Shown here piece after piece: positions 19,267 through 28,452 of a stretch of DNA of 64,000 nt. This stretch comes from an uncultured Kangiella sp. (lineage in GTDB: Bacteria; Pseudomonadota; Gammaproteobacteria; Enterobacterales; Kangiellaceae). A program made the position numbers and the translations under genes. Each line of letters opens with the position of its first letter. Positions within the stretch are counted from its first letter, which is position 1. Location: contig CANMKR010000003.1 of the NCBI GenBank assembly GCA_947498625.1, positions 459,899 to 523,898 of the forward strand, read 5' to 3'. Under the pieces are notes generated by a model. That model was not told the origin of the DNA and searched no databases. It was given only the letters and a program-made list of their open reading frames with translations.

Positions 19267-19767
19267 TTAAATCAATGATTGCCAATCAAACTCGATCGGC
19301 CATAACTTTTGTTGTTCTTTTTTATCAAATGCTTGCCAAAGTTCTAAATAGTTTTTTTGGCTTACCGGATGTCTCAACTCTGGAGCTATTTCAGCTAAAG
19401 GCAATAGAACAAATGCATGCTTGTTCACTTCAAACCTTGGTAATTGAACTGGTTTTTCACACACTAAATCATCGTATAGCAACAGATCAATATCCAAAGT
19501 TCTATCGCTAAATTTAGGTACATCTCGTCGACGACCAGCCGAGGCTTCAATTCTTTTGAAAGCTTGATCAACTTGCGATATCGTTAGCTGGGTATTTGCT
19601 TTTGCCACTAAATTTAAAAAGTTATCACCGTCAAAACCCACCGCTTCTGATTCGTAGACGCTGGATAGCTGCAACTTGGAAAATTTTTCTTGCAGTCTTT
19701 TAATGCCATATCGGATCTGATTTTCAGCATTCTGATTAGAGCCAATACTAATATAAATAGTTGCCAT
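19267..19767 (-). CDS. folK: 2-amino-4-hydroxy-6-hydroxymethyldihydropteridine pyrophosphokinase
   Basis: FolK transfers pyrophosphate from ATP to hydroxymethyl-dihydropterin for folate synthesis. The start TIYISIGSN is the family opening. The signature GRRRDVPKFSDRTLDIDLLLYDD (about residues 82-105) includes the Asp pair that binds the two magnesium ions. At 166 residues it has the usual length. It sits second in the minus-strand operon, 17 bases after folB and 15 bases before the pteridine reductase gene. Confidence 0.96.
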   Translation of the reverse strand: MATIYISIGSNQNAENQIRYGIKRLQEKFSKLQLSSVYESEAVGFDGDNFLNLVAKANTQLTISQVDQAFKRIEASAGRRRDVPKFSDRTLDIDLLLYDDLVCEKPVQLPRFEVNKHAFVLLPLAEIAPELRHPVSQKNYLELWQAFDKKEQQKLWPIEFDWQSLI

Positions 19768-19784
19768 TGAAACTAACGCTCGAC

Positions 19785-20144
19785 TTAAGCAGCTTTTTGT
19801 CCGCGTTCAATTAAAACGCCAACATTTTTTGAACCACGAACCGCACCAGGTTTGCTTAACTTTAATCGTAGCCACGGCACCTGAAATTCATCGCGTATAA
19901 TCGCCGCAATTTTTTCTGCTAACGTCTCGACGGTTTGGTACTCAGCAGCTTCAACAAACCCAATAACCCTTTTCGCCACTGACTTGTAATCAAGACAATG
20001 ATCAATCGTATCTTCGCTAGCCGCCTGCGAGATGTCACAACCCATTTCCAAATCAATGCTAATGGTTTGACGGATTTGGCGTTCCCAATCATAAATTCCA
20101 ATCACCGTATCGACTTTTAGATCTTCTATAAAAGTAATATCCAC
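19785..20144 (-). CDS. folB: Dihydroneopterin aldolase
   Basis: FolB splits dihydroneopterin into hydroxymethyl-dihydropterin and glycolaldehyde, the step before FolK. The N-terminal IEDLKVDTVIGIYDWERQIRQTI, broken by turns, and LDYKSVAKRV are typical. The catalytic Lys is in LKLSKPGAV near residue 100. The length of 119 residues fits. The start is GTG at 20144. It heads the operon folB-folK-pteridine reductase-midA-like-small membrane protein-uppP and is divergent from plsY, a pairing seen across gammaproteobacteria. Confidence 0.95.
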   Translation of the reverse strand: MDITFIEDLKVDTVIGIYDWERQIRQTISIDLEMGCDISQAASEDTIDHCLDYKSVAKRVIGFVEAAEYQTVETLAEKIAAIIRDEFQVPWLRLKLSKPGAVRGSKNVGVLIERGQKAA

Positions 20145-20249
20145 TTATTTCTCGTTATTTTCCTAAAACTTGCTGAATAGGATAGCAAATCCTGGTGAAT
20201 TTGTTATAAAGAGATTTCAAATATTTATCCTTTCGGCGGCAGACGGCTC

Positions 20250-20858
20250 TTGGTGGATATCCCAGTTATTTCACTTTGGTTATTAGCATATTTAACAGGC
20301 TCAATTTCTAGCGCTGTTATAGTTTGCCGCATCATGAAATTACCCGATCCGCGCGAAGTGGGCTCTCATAACCCAGGCGCCACCAATGTCTTGCGCCTCG
20401 GTGGCAAAAAAGCCGCAACTTTGACTTTGCTCGGCGACATCATAAAGGCCATTATCCCTATCCTCATTGGCTACGCTTTAGAGTTACATACCCGTGATCT
20501 GGGCTGGGTGGGCTTTATGGCTTTTATTGGTCACCTGTATCCATTGTATTTCAATTTCAAAGGTGGCAAAGGTATGGCCACTTACTTTGGAGTGCTGGTC
20601 GCCTTATCTCCTATATTACTACTCTACGGTTTTATCACTTGGGCAATAACCGCTTTTTTCACCCGCTACTCGTCTTTAGCATCTCTGGTCACTAGCATCG
20701 CAGTATCTGCATTTGGCTTTTATATCGATAAAAAATACTTCTTCCCTTTGTTTGCTATGTCACTGATACTGATTTGGAGACATCGAAGCAATATCAAAAA
20801 CCTGTGGCAAGGTACTGAAAAAAAACTAACCGATAAAGCCCCAATTAATGACCAATAA
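20250..20858 (+). CDS. plsY: Acyl-phosphate:glycerol-3-phosphate acyltransferase PlsY
   Basis: PlsY is a multi-span inner membrane enzyme that acylates glycerol 3-phosphate from acyl-phosphate, the first step of phospholipid synthesis. Motifs seen are YLTGSISSAVIVCR, DPREVGSHNPGATNVLR and FNFKGGKGMAT, which are the three conserved loops of the family. The length of 202 residues is normal. The start is non-ATG: TTG at 20250 is followed at once by GTG at 20253, and either may be used. The gene overlaps the next one by 11 bases. Confidence 0.95.
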   Translation: MVDIPVISLWLLAYLTGSISSAVIVCRIMKLPDPREVGSHNPGATNVLRLGGKKAATLTLLGDIIKAIIPILIGYALELHTRDLGWVGFMAFIGHLYPLYFNFKGGKGMATYFGVLVALSPILLLYGFITWAITAFFTRYSSLASLVTSIAVSAFGFYIDKKYFFPLFAMSLILIWRHRSNIKNLWQGTEKKLTDKAPINDQ

Positions 20859-22032
20859 CAGTCGCTCTCTTAATCCGCTGAAGTTATTGCCGCTATTAGC
20901 ATCGATGGTGGCCATTACTCCATTAGCGATTGATATGTATTTACCCGCTATGCCAGTCATAGCCAAAGATCTTAATAGTTCCAATAATGCTATCCAAATT
21001 TCACTAAGCCTTTACCTAGCTGGCTACGCTTTGGGAATGTTAGTGTTTGGCCCCATGGCGGATCGCATAGGTCGAAGAAAAGTAGTCATCTCTGGACTAA
21101 TCGGGTTTATTATTTGTTCAATACTGTTAGCTAGCACCGAGCAAGAACATAGCTTTCTAAGTTTAAGGTTTGCCCAGGCCGTTTTTGGTAGTGGTGCAAC
21201 GGTAGTCGTTGCCGGAATTATTCGTGATCTCTATGGTGAACATACTTCTAAAGGCTTATCTTACGTCAGCATGATCATGATGGTGGCGCCATTAGTGGCT
21301 CCAGCCATTGGCAGTTTAATCTTAGAAGTTTCCGTTTGGCCTACTATATTCTACAGCTTAGCGGCTTACGCCCTACTAATCCTAATACTTGTGATCTGGA
21401 AACTTCCAGTCAGCATTCCTTTAAAAAGCGATCGTAACTGGCTGCATGAGTTCTTTAGTAATTACCATTTGGTTTTTAGTCATAAAAAATCATTGGTCAA
21501 TATCATCAGTTCGATGCTTTGTTCATTTGCTTTTTTCTGTTACATCACGTCAATAGCCTTTGTCTATATCGAATACTTCAAAGTCAGCGAAGGCCATTTT
21601 AGTGTCTTGTTTGGAGTGAATGTTTTAGCTTTAATGCTAGCAAACATCACTAACACTCGGCTAGTGGTGAAAAAAGGAAGTCAATTCATGCTTAAAATAG
21701 GCATGACGATTGCGGTTATCAGCGCTGGGGCTTTTTTATTGATAACCAAACTTGAACTCAGCTTGTATTACTCGGTTGCTATCTTATTCCCTATTATTTT
21801 TGGAATAGCGCTGATTGCTGTTAATTCCGACGCTCTCATACTCATGCAATTCCCGCAACAAACAGGCACAGCTACCGCTGTTATAGGCACTTTGCGCTTT
21901 GGAAGCGGCGCATTTGCAGGAGTACTTTTGGGATTATTAAACGATGGAACACCATTAAATTTAGCTATCTTAATGTTTATACCTTTGTTGGTCGTGGTCA
22001 TTGTGCAAGCTTTAAACTTAGGGCAAGAATGA
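20848..22032 (+). CDS. Bcr/CflA family MFS drug efflux transporter
   Basis: A 12-span major facilitator. The opening IDMYLPAMPVIAKDL is characteristic of the Bcr/CflA subfamily (motif D1 region), and GPMADRIGRRKVV is MFS motif A between spans 2 and 3. GATVVVAGIIRDLYG is the span 4-5 Arg motif. Members export bicyclomycin, chloramphenicol, sulfonamides or cysteine by proton antiport; the substrate here is unknown. It overlaps plsY by 11 bases in another frame, suggesting translational coupling. Length is 394 residues. Confidence 0.9.
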   Translation: MTNNSRSLNPLKLLPLLASMVAITPLAIDMYLPAMPVIAKDLNSSNNAIQISLSLYLAGYALGMLVFGPMADRIGRRKVVISGLIGFIICSILLASTEQEHSFLSLRFAQAVFGSGATVVVAGIIRDLYGEHTSKGLSYVSMIMMVAPLVAPAIGSLILEVSVWPTIFYSLAAYALLILILVIWKLPVSIPLKSDRNWLHEFFSNYHLVFSHKKSLVNIISSMLCSFAFFCYITSIAFVYIEYFKVSEGHFSVLFGVNVLALMLANITNTRLVVKKGSQFMLKIGMTIAVISAGAFLLITKLELSLYYSVAILFPIIFGIALIAVNSDALILMQFPQQTGTATAVIGTLRFGSGAFAGVLLGLLNDGTPLNLAILMFIPLLVVVIVQALNLGQE

Positions 22033-22106
22033 TCCACCTATTTTTTATTCACTCTGTTTTCACTTTTTAAAACTATAATTAGATTAGGAAACTCAATAAT
22101 AAATTT

Positions 22107-23285
22107 ATGACTAATCAACAATCTTATATCACCCAGTTCCTGAAACTAGAATCTGCAGGCGGCATTCTATTATTCATAGCTGCCATTTTGGCGATAATCT
22201 TTGCTAACACGCCGCTCAACAACTATTACGAACTACTGCTTTCTACCCCAGTTGAGGTTCGAGTTGGAGCATTAGAAATCGCTAAGCCGCTACTGCTTTG
22301 GATTAATGATGGCTTAATGGCCATATTTTTCTTTATGGTCGGTTTAGAACTTAAGCGCGAATTGATTGAAGGTGAGTTATCCAATAAAGAAAATATCATG
22401 CTTCCAGCTGTTGGTGCTATAGGCGGCATGTTGGTGCCCGCTTTAATTTATGCCTACTTTAATTATGATGACCCAGTTGCCATTAAAGGTTGGGCAATCC
22501 CTGCGGCAACGGATATTGCTTTCGCTTTAGGCGTTCTATCTTTATTAGGCTCGCGGGTTCCTGTCACCATTAAAATCTTTCTAACTTCATTAGCCATTTT
22601 CGATGATATCGGCGCCATACTCATTATTGCCATATTCTACACTTCAAATATTTCAATCGCCGCATTAATATTTGTTGCAGCTTGCGTCCCCATTTTGATC
22701 CTAATGAACAAGTTCAATGTGGTGCAGAAAAGTCCCTATATATTGATTGGGATCATTGTTTGGGTTGCCACATTAAAGTCAGGCGTGCACGCAACTTTAG
22801 CAGGAGTGTTAGTTTCTATATTCATTCCCATGGGAGATAAGAAAAATCCCAGTTTATCTCCTTTAAAAAGCTTAGAAAAAGATTTACACCATATTGTAGC
22901 CTTCGCTATTTTACCAATTTTTGCCTTTGCGAATGCTGGTGTAAACTTAACCGGCGTTGGCTTAGAACAGGTTACGCATAGCGTCCCTGTTGGTATTATC
23001 CTTGGACTCTTTCTCGGTAAAATTGTTGGTATTTATGGACTATGCTGGTTAGCAATAAAAGCTAAAATAATCACCTTACCCGACTCAATTCAATTACACC
23101 ATCTATTAGGAACTTCAGCGCTTTGTGGTATTGGCTTTACCATGAGCTTATTTATTGGCTCGCTTGCTTTTGAGGAAACGGGCGTCAACCTGCTATTTGA
23201 TGAACGATTAGGGATTATTATCGGATCGCTATTATCTGGAATTACAGGATATTTAATCTTAAAATTTACGCTTAACAAAAACTAA
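22107..23285 (+). CDS. nhaA: Na+/H+ antiporter NhaA
   Basis: NhaA exchanges two protons for one sodium ion across the inner membrane, important for pH and salt tolerance. The family start FLKLESAGGILLFIAAILA is seen across residues 11-30. The ion-binding Asp pair is in LAIFDDIGAI, and PAATDIAFALGVL contains the unwound helix motif of the fold. The length of 392 residues equals typical NhaA. A TATAAT box at 22074-22079, 28 bases before the start, may be its -10 element, though no good -35 is visible. Sodium homeostasis suits a marine or saline habitat. Confidence 0.97.
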   Translation: MTNQQSYITQFLKLESAGGILLFIAAILAIIFANTPLNNYYELLLSTPVEVRVGALEIAKPLLLWINDGLMAIFFFMVGLELKRELIEGELSNKENIMLPAVGAIGGMLVPALIYAYFNYDDPVAIKGWAIPAATDIAFALGVLSLLGSRVPVTIKIFLTSLAIFDDIGAILIIAIFYTSNISIAALIFVAACVPILILMNKFNVVQKSPYILIGIIVWVATLKSGVHATLAGVLVSIFIPMGDKKNPSLSPLKSLEKDLHHIVAFAILPIFAFANAGVNLTGVGLEQVTHSVPVGIILGLFLGKIVGIYGLCWLAIKAKIITLPDSIQLHHLLGTSALCGIGFTMSLFIGSLAFEETGVNLLFDERLGIIIGSLLSGITGYLILKFTLNKN

Positions 23286-23363
23286 CTGATTAAAAGAGTA
23301 GCAATAAAAGGTGAGCGCCTCTTCTATTCCTGAGCTAGCATATCTAGCAGGAGGTTTAGCCCA

Positions 23364-24239
23364 ATGAACTGGCGTGAACGAATACAGTTAGCAATTGATC
23401 ACATCGAAGCTAATTTACAAAATGAAATACACATTGAAAAAATAGCGAAACTTGTTTGCTCATCTAAGTTTCATTTTCATCGTATGTTTTATAGTTATTG
23501 TAATGTTACTTTTGCTGAATATGTCAGACGCCGGAGATTAACTCTTGCTGCAAGTGAGGTTATTTCTGGTGATAGTAAGATTATCGACATTGCAACTGCT
23601 TATGGATATGACTCGCCAAATGCTTTTACTCGAGCTTTTAAAAAAATTCATGGACTAAACCCAAGCGAAGCTCGCACGGAAGGCCGAAGGCTATCCGCCT
23701 ACCCCCGAGCATCTATTAATAATTTCCACTCTGGAGAATGTAAAATGGAGTACACGTTAATATCAGTTCCTGAATTTACTATCTTAGGCAAAAGCAAAGA
23801 GTTTGAATTCGAGCAGTTTGTTAAGGAAGGTCCTAGTTTCTGGAAGCAGTATGTGAGCACCGATGAATATATCAAGCTTTTAGACATCACTAATGGTCGC
23901 TTTGGCAAACATTCAAAATCACCGCTAATGTCAGCTTACTTTCCTCAGGAAAATGGTTCCAGAGATCAGTTTTCTGATGTTTTGGGATTAGAAAGCTCAT
24001 CAGATATAAAAACTGAAGGTTTTGAAAAGTTCACTATCCCAGCAGCTACTTACGCAGAGTTTAACTGCACCTACAAAACCTCGATGAAGACTAATCGTAA
24101 AATCTATGGCGAATGGTTTTCTGCAACTGGCTACGAACGTGATAAAAACAAACCAGATGTTGCTGCTTATTTCCCGAAAGCTTTTAGACCCATTGGCGAA
24201 ATGGGGATTAGATGGTGGATACCAGTTGTAGCAAGCTAA
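23364..24239 (+). CDS. AraC-family regulator with GyrI-like effector domain
   Basis: The N-terminal 105 residues form the double helix-turn-helix of the AraC family (IEKIAKLVCSSKFHFHRMF and IDIATAYGYDSPNAFTRAFKK, ending in GLNPSEAR). The C-terminal part (about 125-290) is a GyrI-like small-molecule binding domain, as in Rob and many MerR/AraC multidrug sensors. It would activate transcription on binding an unknown ligand. A strong AGGAGG ribosome binding site precedes the ATG. The gene is convergent with tsaD, five bases apart. Its target genes cannot be told, although the nearby Bcr/CflA pump is a candidate. Confidence 0.9.
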   Translation: MNWRERIQLAIDHIEANLQNEIHIEKIAKLVCSSKFHFHRMFYSYCNVTFAEYVRRRRLTLAASEVISGDSKIIDIATAYGYDSPNAFTRAFKKIHGLNPSEARTEGRRLSAYPRASINNFHSGECKMEYTLISVPEFTILGKSKEFEFEQFVKEGPSFWKQYVSTDEYIKLLDITNGRFGKHSKSPLMSAYFPQENGSRDQFSDVLGLESSSDIKTEGFEKFTIPAATYAEFNCTYKTSMKTNRKIYGEWFSATGYERDKNKPDVAAYFPKAFRPIGEMGIRWWIPVVAS

Positions 24240-24244
24240 CTTTC

Positions 24245-25315
24245 CTATAACTCTTCTATCGGCCATCTGGGCTTTGCCCGGATGGCTGGCTCTTCAAACT
24301 CACCGATCCCTTCTAACACTGCTTGATAGCGAGCAAAGCCAGCATATGCAATCATAGCGCCATTATCCGTGCAGAATTTTGGTCTTGGGTAGTAGGCTTT
24401 ACCCCCTTTAGATTCGAGTAACTCAGAAAGCTTTTCCCGTAAAGAAATATTAGCGCTAACGCCGCCGGCGACGACCAGGGATGGTCGAAGTGCAGAAATT
24501 GCAGGACGCAAATTTCTGCCCACTTGTTGGTTCTGCTCAAAAACTTGTTCAATAGCACGACGACATTTTATAAAAATAGTATCGACTACAGCTTCTTGGA
24601 ACGCATAGGCAATATCGGCTAGCGCTTGTTCTGACTTGTCGGATTTCATGTAAAGGTTAGCTACCGCGGTTTTTAAACCTGAAAAGCTAAATTCAAGCCC
24701 TGGTCTATCGGTCATAGGACGCGGAAGTTTATAAATTCCTGGGCGACCTTTTAAAGCTAACTTCGCGATGGCAGGCCCACCTGGATAACCCAAACCCATA
24801 ATTTTTGCGGTTTTATCAAATGCCTCACCTGCGGCATCATCGATCGACTCTCCAAGAATAGTGTATTGACCTAAATCTTGCACATCCACCAATAAAGTAT
24901 GTCCACCCGAAACTAACAAAGCGACAAATGGGTACTCGGGCTTATCATCTTCGAGCAAAGGCGCTAACAAGTGCCCTTCCATGTGATGCACACCAATAGC
25001 TGGAATATCCCAAGCGTAAGCAAGGCTGCGGCCGACGCCGACGCCCACAAACAAGGCGCCGATTAAGCCTGGGCCTTTGGTATAGGCTATAGCATCGATA
25101 TCCTCTTTACTACAATTTGCTTCGGCTAACACTTGCTTAATCAAGGGTATGGCTTTACGCACATGATCGCGCGAGGCTAATTCTGGAACTACCCCGCCAT
25201 ATTCTTCATGTAATTCTATTTGAGAATAAAGCGCATCCGCAATAATACCTTTCTCACTATCATAAATAGCGATTCCAGTTTCATCACAAGAGGTTTCAAT
25301 GCCAAGGATTTTCAT
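24245..25315 (-). CDS. tsaD: tRNA N6-adenosine threonylcarbamoyltransferase TsaD
   Basis: TsaD transfers the threonylcarbamoyl group to A37 of ANN-decoding tRNAs with TsaB and TsaE. The start [19 protein letters not shown] and the metal-binding pair His111 and His115 in [13 protein letters not shown] are diagnostic, as are LVSGGHTLL and the C-terminal CTDNGAMIA. At 356 residues it is slightly longer than E. coli's 337. It is divergent from rpsU, as in many gammaproteobacteria, and is separated from it by a 377-base region holding a repeat and the rpsU promoter. Confidence 0.97.
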   Translation of the reverse strand: MKILGIETSCDETGIAIYDSEKGIIADALYSQIELHEEYGGVVPELASRDHVRKAIPLIKQVLAEANCSKEDIDAIAYTKGPGLIGALFVGVGVGRSLAYAWDIPAIGVHHMEGHLLAPLLEDDKPEYPFVALLVSGGHTLLVDVQDLGQYTILGESIDDAAGEAFDKTAKIMGLGYPGGPAIAKLALKGRPGIYKLPRPMTDRPGLEFSFSGLKTAVANLYMKSDKSEQALADIAYAFQEAVVDTIFIKCRRAIEQVFEQNQQVGRNLRPAISALRPSLVVAGGVSANISLREKLSELLESKGGKAYYPRPKFCTDNGAMIAYAGFARYQAVLEGIGEFEEPAIRAKPRWPIEEL

Positions 25316-25320
25316 TAATT

Positions 25321-25453
25321 CATTCCGCCATTCCCGTGTAAACGGGAATCTAATAAAAGAACACCACTGAAGTTAAATGGATTCCCGCACGATAATTGCT
25401 CCTGCACTATTCTAACTCTCACCATCCATGGTGGTCGTCCGCGAGAATGACGC
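25321..25453. repeat. REP-like intergenic repeat, degenerate composite
   Basis: A perfect 8-bp stem with GTAA loop lies at 25330-25349 (ATTCCCGT / ACGGGAAT). About 30 bases later ATTCCCGC begins at 25381, and GCGAGAATGACG closes the element at 25441-25452. The CATTCCCG / CGGGAAT / GAATGACG words are the hallmark of a very common class of proteobacterial palindromic intergenic repeats. The second palindrome appears interrupted by about 50 bases. The rest of the 377-base tsaD-rpsU gap holds a short TATTTAGCG direct repeat (25479-25498) and the rpsU promoter. Confidence 0.6.
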
Positions 25454-25545
25454 TTAAGGATTTTAATAGAGAACGACTTATTTAGCGAGTATTTAGCGCT
25501 ATATGAAATTTATAGCAATTTCAGTGACTTTTAATGCTAGATCCT

Positions 25546-25574
25546 TTGCTTTTTGATCGAAAAATAGCTAAAAT
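25546..25574 (+). promoter_or_regulatory. Candidate rpsU operon promoter
   Basis: A -35 box TTGCTT (25546-25551), a 17-base spacer and a -10 box TAAAAT (25569-25574) point toward rpsU. The bases right after the -10 are TCCCGCCC, a GC-rich discriminator as expected for stringently controlled ribosomal promoters. The transcript start would lie near 25581, giving a leader of about 110 bases before rpsU. Confidence 0.6.
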
Positions 25575-25692
25575 TCCCGCCCTCTTGTTGTCAGGAGTAC
25601 TATTTTAGTGCCTGCAGCCACGAAGGCTCAAGAGTTAACATATTGATTTAATTAATATTTATTTTAAACATTTTAAGGTTAGGTGATTTTTA

Positions 25693-25908
25693 ATGCCAAG
25701 CGTAAGAGTAAAAGACAACGAGCCATTTGACGTTGCATTGCGTCGCTTCAAGCGTTCATGTGAAAAAGCAGGTATTTTGGCGGAAGTTCGTAAGCGTGAA
25801 TACTACGAGAAGCCAACATCTGTTCGTAAGCGTGAAAAAGCTGCTGCGGTTAAGCGTGCTGCGAAAAAAGTTGCTCGCGAAAACGCTCGTCGCATTCGCT
25901 TGTACTAA
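25693..25908 (+). CDS. rpsU: 30S ribosomal protein S21
   Basis: The 71-residue basic protein begins [20 protein letters not shown] and ends [10 protein letters not shown], matching S21 throughout. S21 joins the small subunit late and helps initiation at the mRNA exit region. It is the first gene of the macromolecular synthesis cluster, here rpsU-yqeY-dnaG-rpoD. An AGGTTAGGTG stretch before the ATG supplies the ribosome binding site. Confidence 0.98.
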   Translation: MPSVRVKDNEPFDVALRRFKRSCEKAGILAEVRKREYYEKPTSVRKREKAAAVKRAAKKVARENARRIRLY

Positions 25909-25946
25909 TAGCTAAGTTTTTATAAACCTAGTTAGCAGGAATTGCC

Positions 25947-26393
25947 GTGTCAGATCTAAAAGCGTCTATTAACAATGCCATGAAAGAGGCTATGCGTGCG
26001 AAAGATAAAGCGCGTTTAACCACTATTCGTTTGGCATTAGCTGCGATTAAGCAGATCGAAGTTGATAAGCGCATTGAACTGGATGATACGGCGATTCTAG
26101 CCATTTTAGATAAAATGGTGAAACAGCGCCGCGAGTCAATAAAAATGTATGAAGAAGCAGGTCGTCAAGAATTGGCGGATGTGGAGCATGCAGAAATTGC
26201 AGTAATTCAGGATTTTCTTCCTCAACCATTAACTGATGCCGAAATTGATCAATTGATTGATGATGCCGTAGCCAAGTCGGGTGCAGAATCGATTCGTGAT
26301 ATGGGTAAAGTTATGGGTATCCTTAAACCACAGCTACAAGGTCGCGCCGACATGGGCCCGGTTAGTGGTAAAATCAAAGCTCGTCTTTCTTAA
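25947..26393 (+). CDS. GatB/YqeY domain protein
   Basis: A 148-residue protein of the YqeY family, related to the tail domain of the GatB amidotransferase subunit. It opens with LKASINNAMKEAMRAKDKARL and has the conserved RRESIKMYEEAGRQELADVE and the C-terminal MGKVMGILKPQLQGRADMG. The tail domain of GatB contacts tRNA, but the role of free YqeY is not settled. The start is GTG at 25947 with AGCAGGA eight bases upstream. It sits between rpsU and dnaG, as in Pseudomonas and many non-enteric gammaproteobacteria. Confidence 0.93.
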   Translation: MSDLKASINNAMKEAMRAKDKARLTTIRLALAAIKQIEVDKRIELDDTAILAILDKMVKQRRESIKMYEEAGRQELADVEHAEIAVIQDFLPQPLTDAEIDQLIDDAVAKSGAESIRDMGKVMGILKPQLQGRADMGPVSGKIKARLS

Positions 26394-26515
26394 GACTTCC
26401 CCAGCAAAATTTATCTATAGATTAGTTGCTTAACTTTATAAGCATTTTTTCTAATTGCACACTCTGCTATGATAGCTTCAACTCGCAAGTTGTTGGCATT
26501 TGATAGGCTTTATTC

Positions 26516-28324
26516 ATGGGGTTAATCCCGCAGCATTTTATTCAGGATTTACTTAATCGAATCGATATTATTGATTTGATTGATTCGCGTGTGCCGCTAA
26601 AAAAAGCCGGCGCAAATTATAAGGCTTGCTGCCCTTTTCATGGTGAAAAAACGCCTTCATTTAATGTCAGTCAAACTAAACAATTTTATCATTGCTTTGG
26701 GTGTGGCATGAATGGCAACGCCATTAGTTTTTTGATGGAATATGATCGCTTAGAATTTCCAGATGCAGTAGAAGAATTAGCCTCAAGTATAGGGCTAGAA
26801 GTGCCTCGTGAAGAAGGCAATGATAATAGGCCAAAAATTGATAACTCGCTATATGACTTAATGTCTAAAATAGCCGGTTTTTACCAGCAACAACTCAGAT
26901 CAGCAAATGGCAAAGCTGCTGTAAACTACTTAAAAAACAGGGGCTTGAGCGGTGAAGTTGCTAAGCACTTTGGCTTAGGATTTGTCCCTGACGCTTGGGA
27001 TTCTTTAGAGAAATTATTCGGTAGTTTTGCTAAAAATCCAAAGCTAAAGCAACAACTTATTGATTGTGGCATGTTGATCCAAAAAGATGGTGATAGCAGC
27101 CGAGTTTATGATCGTTTTCGCGACCGAATTATGTTTCCAATTAAGGACAAGCGCGGACGTGTTATCGCCTTTGGTGGTAGAGTCATGGGCGATGGTGGAC
27201 CCAAATATTTAAACTCTCCTGAAACTCCTATTTTTCATAAATCCAATGAACTCTATGGGTTACATCAAGCCCGTCAAGCAAACAGAAATTTAGCCAGAAT
27301 TTTAATTGTTGAAGGCTATATGGATGTGGTTGCATTAGCGCAGTTTGAAATCACTAACGCAGTCGCTACTTTAGGAACCGCTACCACTGCTACTCACATT
27401 CAGCAATTGTTTCGAACCAGTCGTGAACTCGTCTTATGTTTCGATGGAGATAAAGCTGGCCGTAGCGCAGCCTTAAAAGCTTTAGAGCATGGTTTACCGC
27501 AACTACGGGAAGGGCGTGAAATCAAACTGATGTTCTTACCTGATGGCGAAGATCCTGATTCCATGGTTAGAAAAGTTGGTAAAGAAAAATTTGAACAATT
27601 AGTAGAACGCTCACACTCTACTTTTGATTTTTTACTCAAATATCTTAGCTCACAAGTGGATCTGGAGTCAGTCGCAGGGCGAGGTCAATTGGTTCATTTA
27701 GCCAAAGACTATATTGAAAAAATTACCGATCCGGTCTATAGAGATTTATTTACTCAATCGATTGCTGAAACCAGTGGTTTAGCTACTGATAAAATTGAAT
27801 CATTGCTTTCAAATCCAACCAATAATACTGCTGGCAAACAGACCACCACTAAGACTGCTTATCAGGCTAATCAAAACTCTGGCAACCCCCAAGATACTAA
27901 TAAGCCAAATAAAGCGTCAAACAAAAGCGTTCAATTAGCAATCACCTTACTCTTACAACAACCAACCCTAGGGCTTTCAATCAATGGCTATGATTGGCTG
28001 TTAAGTTTGAATCATTCAGGCCCAAAAATACTACACGAAATACTTGAAATCATTCATAAAAATCCCAATTTAAGTAGCGGCGCTTTGTTAGAGTATTGGC
28101 GTGAAAAGCCTTTGTATGCACGTATGAGCCAACTGGCGATTGCCGAACGCGAAGAAAAAATTCGCGGAAATGAAGCCCAAGAACTACAAGACTGCATACA
28201 AACCTTGCTTAAAGAGGCTAGAAATCATCGCCTTTCAACATTACAAAACAAGGCAGTGGAACAAGGTTTAAGTTCGTCAGAAAAAGCTGAATATCAGCAA
28301 TTACTGCTGTTATCTAAGCAATGA
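26516..28324 (+). CDS. dnaG: DNA primase
   Basis: DnaG lays RNA primers for replication. The N-terminal CHC2 zinc ribbon has Cys39, His42, Cys60 and Cys63 (CCPFHGEKTPSF and FHCFGCG-like YHCFGCG). The TOPRIM catalytic domain follows, with ILIVEGYMDVVAL near residue 264 and CFDGDKAG near 307. A Gln/Asn/Thr-rich linker at about 435-470 leads to the C-terminal helicase-binding domain. The length of 602 residues fits. The ATG at 26516 follows a 122-base gap after yqeY that may hold an internal promoter, but no strong pair of boxes is visible. Confidence 0.98.
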   Translation: MGLIPQHFIQDLLNRIDIIDLIDSRVPLKKAGANYKACCPFHGEKTPSFNVSQTKQFYHCFGCGMNGNAISFLMEYDRLEFPDAVEELASSIGLEVPREEGNDNRPKIDNSLYDLMSKIAGFYQQQLRSANGKAAVNYLKNRGLSGEVAKHFGLGFVPDAWDSLEKLFGSFAKNPKLKQQLIDCGMLIQKDGDSSRVYDRFRDRIMFPIKDKRGRVIAFGGRVMGDGGPKYLNSPETPIFHKSNELYGLHQARQANRNLARILIVEGYMDVVALAQFEITNAVATLGTATTATHIQQLFRTSRELVLCFDGDKAGRSAALKALEHGLPQLREGREIKLMFLPDGEDPDSMVRKVGKEKFEQLVERSHSTFDFLLKYLSSQVDLESVAGRGQLVHLAKDYIEKITDPVYRDLFTQSIAETSGLATDKIESLLSNPTNNTAGKQTTTKTAYQANQNSGNPQDTNKPNKASNKSVQLAITLLLQQPTLGLSINGYDWLLSLNHSGPKILHEILEIIHKNPNLSSGALLEYWREKPLYARMSQLAIAEREEKIRGNEAQELQDCIQTLLKEARNHRLSTLQNKAVEQGLSSSEKAEYQQLLLLSKQ

Positions 28325-28352
28325 AATTAGCGCTTAGCGCCAAAACTATCGC

Positions 28353-28401
28353 TTGTAGAATAACTGTGCACACCTGTATAATTAGGGGTTTGCGCTATAA
28401 T
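28353..28401 (+). promoter_or_regulatory. Candidate internal promoters before rpoD
   Basis: TTGTAG (28353-28358) and TATAAT (28377-28382) are separated by 18 bases in the dnaG-rpoD gap. A second perfect TATAAT lies at 28396-28401 without a good -35. Either could give rpoD its own transcript, as known for the equivalent gap in E. coli. The downstream bases are not GC-rich, unlike the ribosomal promoters of this window. Confidence 0.5.
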
Positions 28402-28452
28402 TATTTTTTACAATAATTATCCCACAACTATAGGATTATCGTAGGTACCTCA

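Noticed and set aside
25454..25692. LexA box before rpsU, as known in E. coli
   Set aside because: No CTG-N10-CAG with a good match was found near the rpsU promoter.
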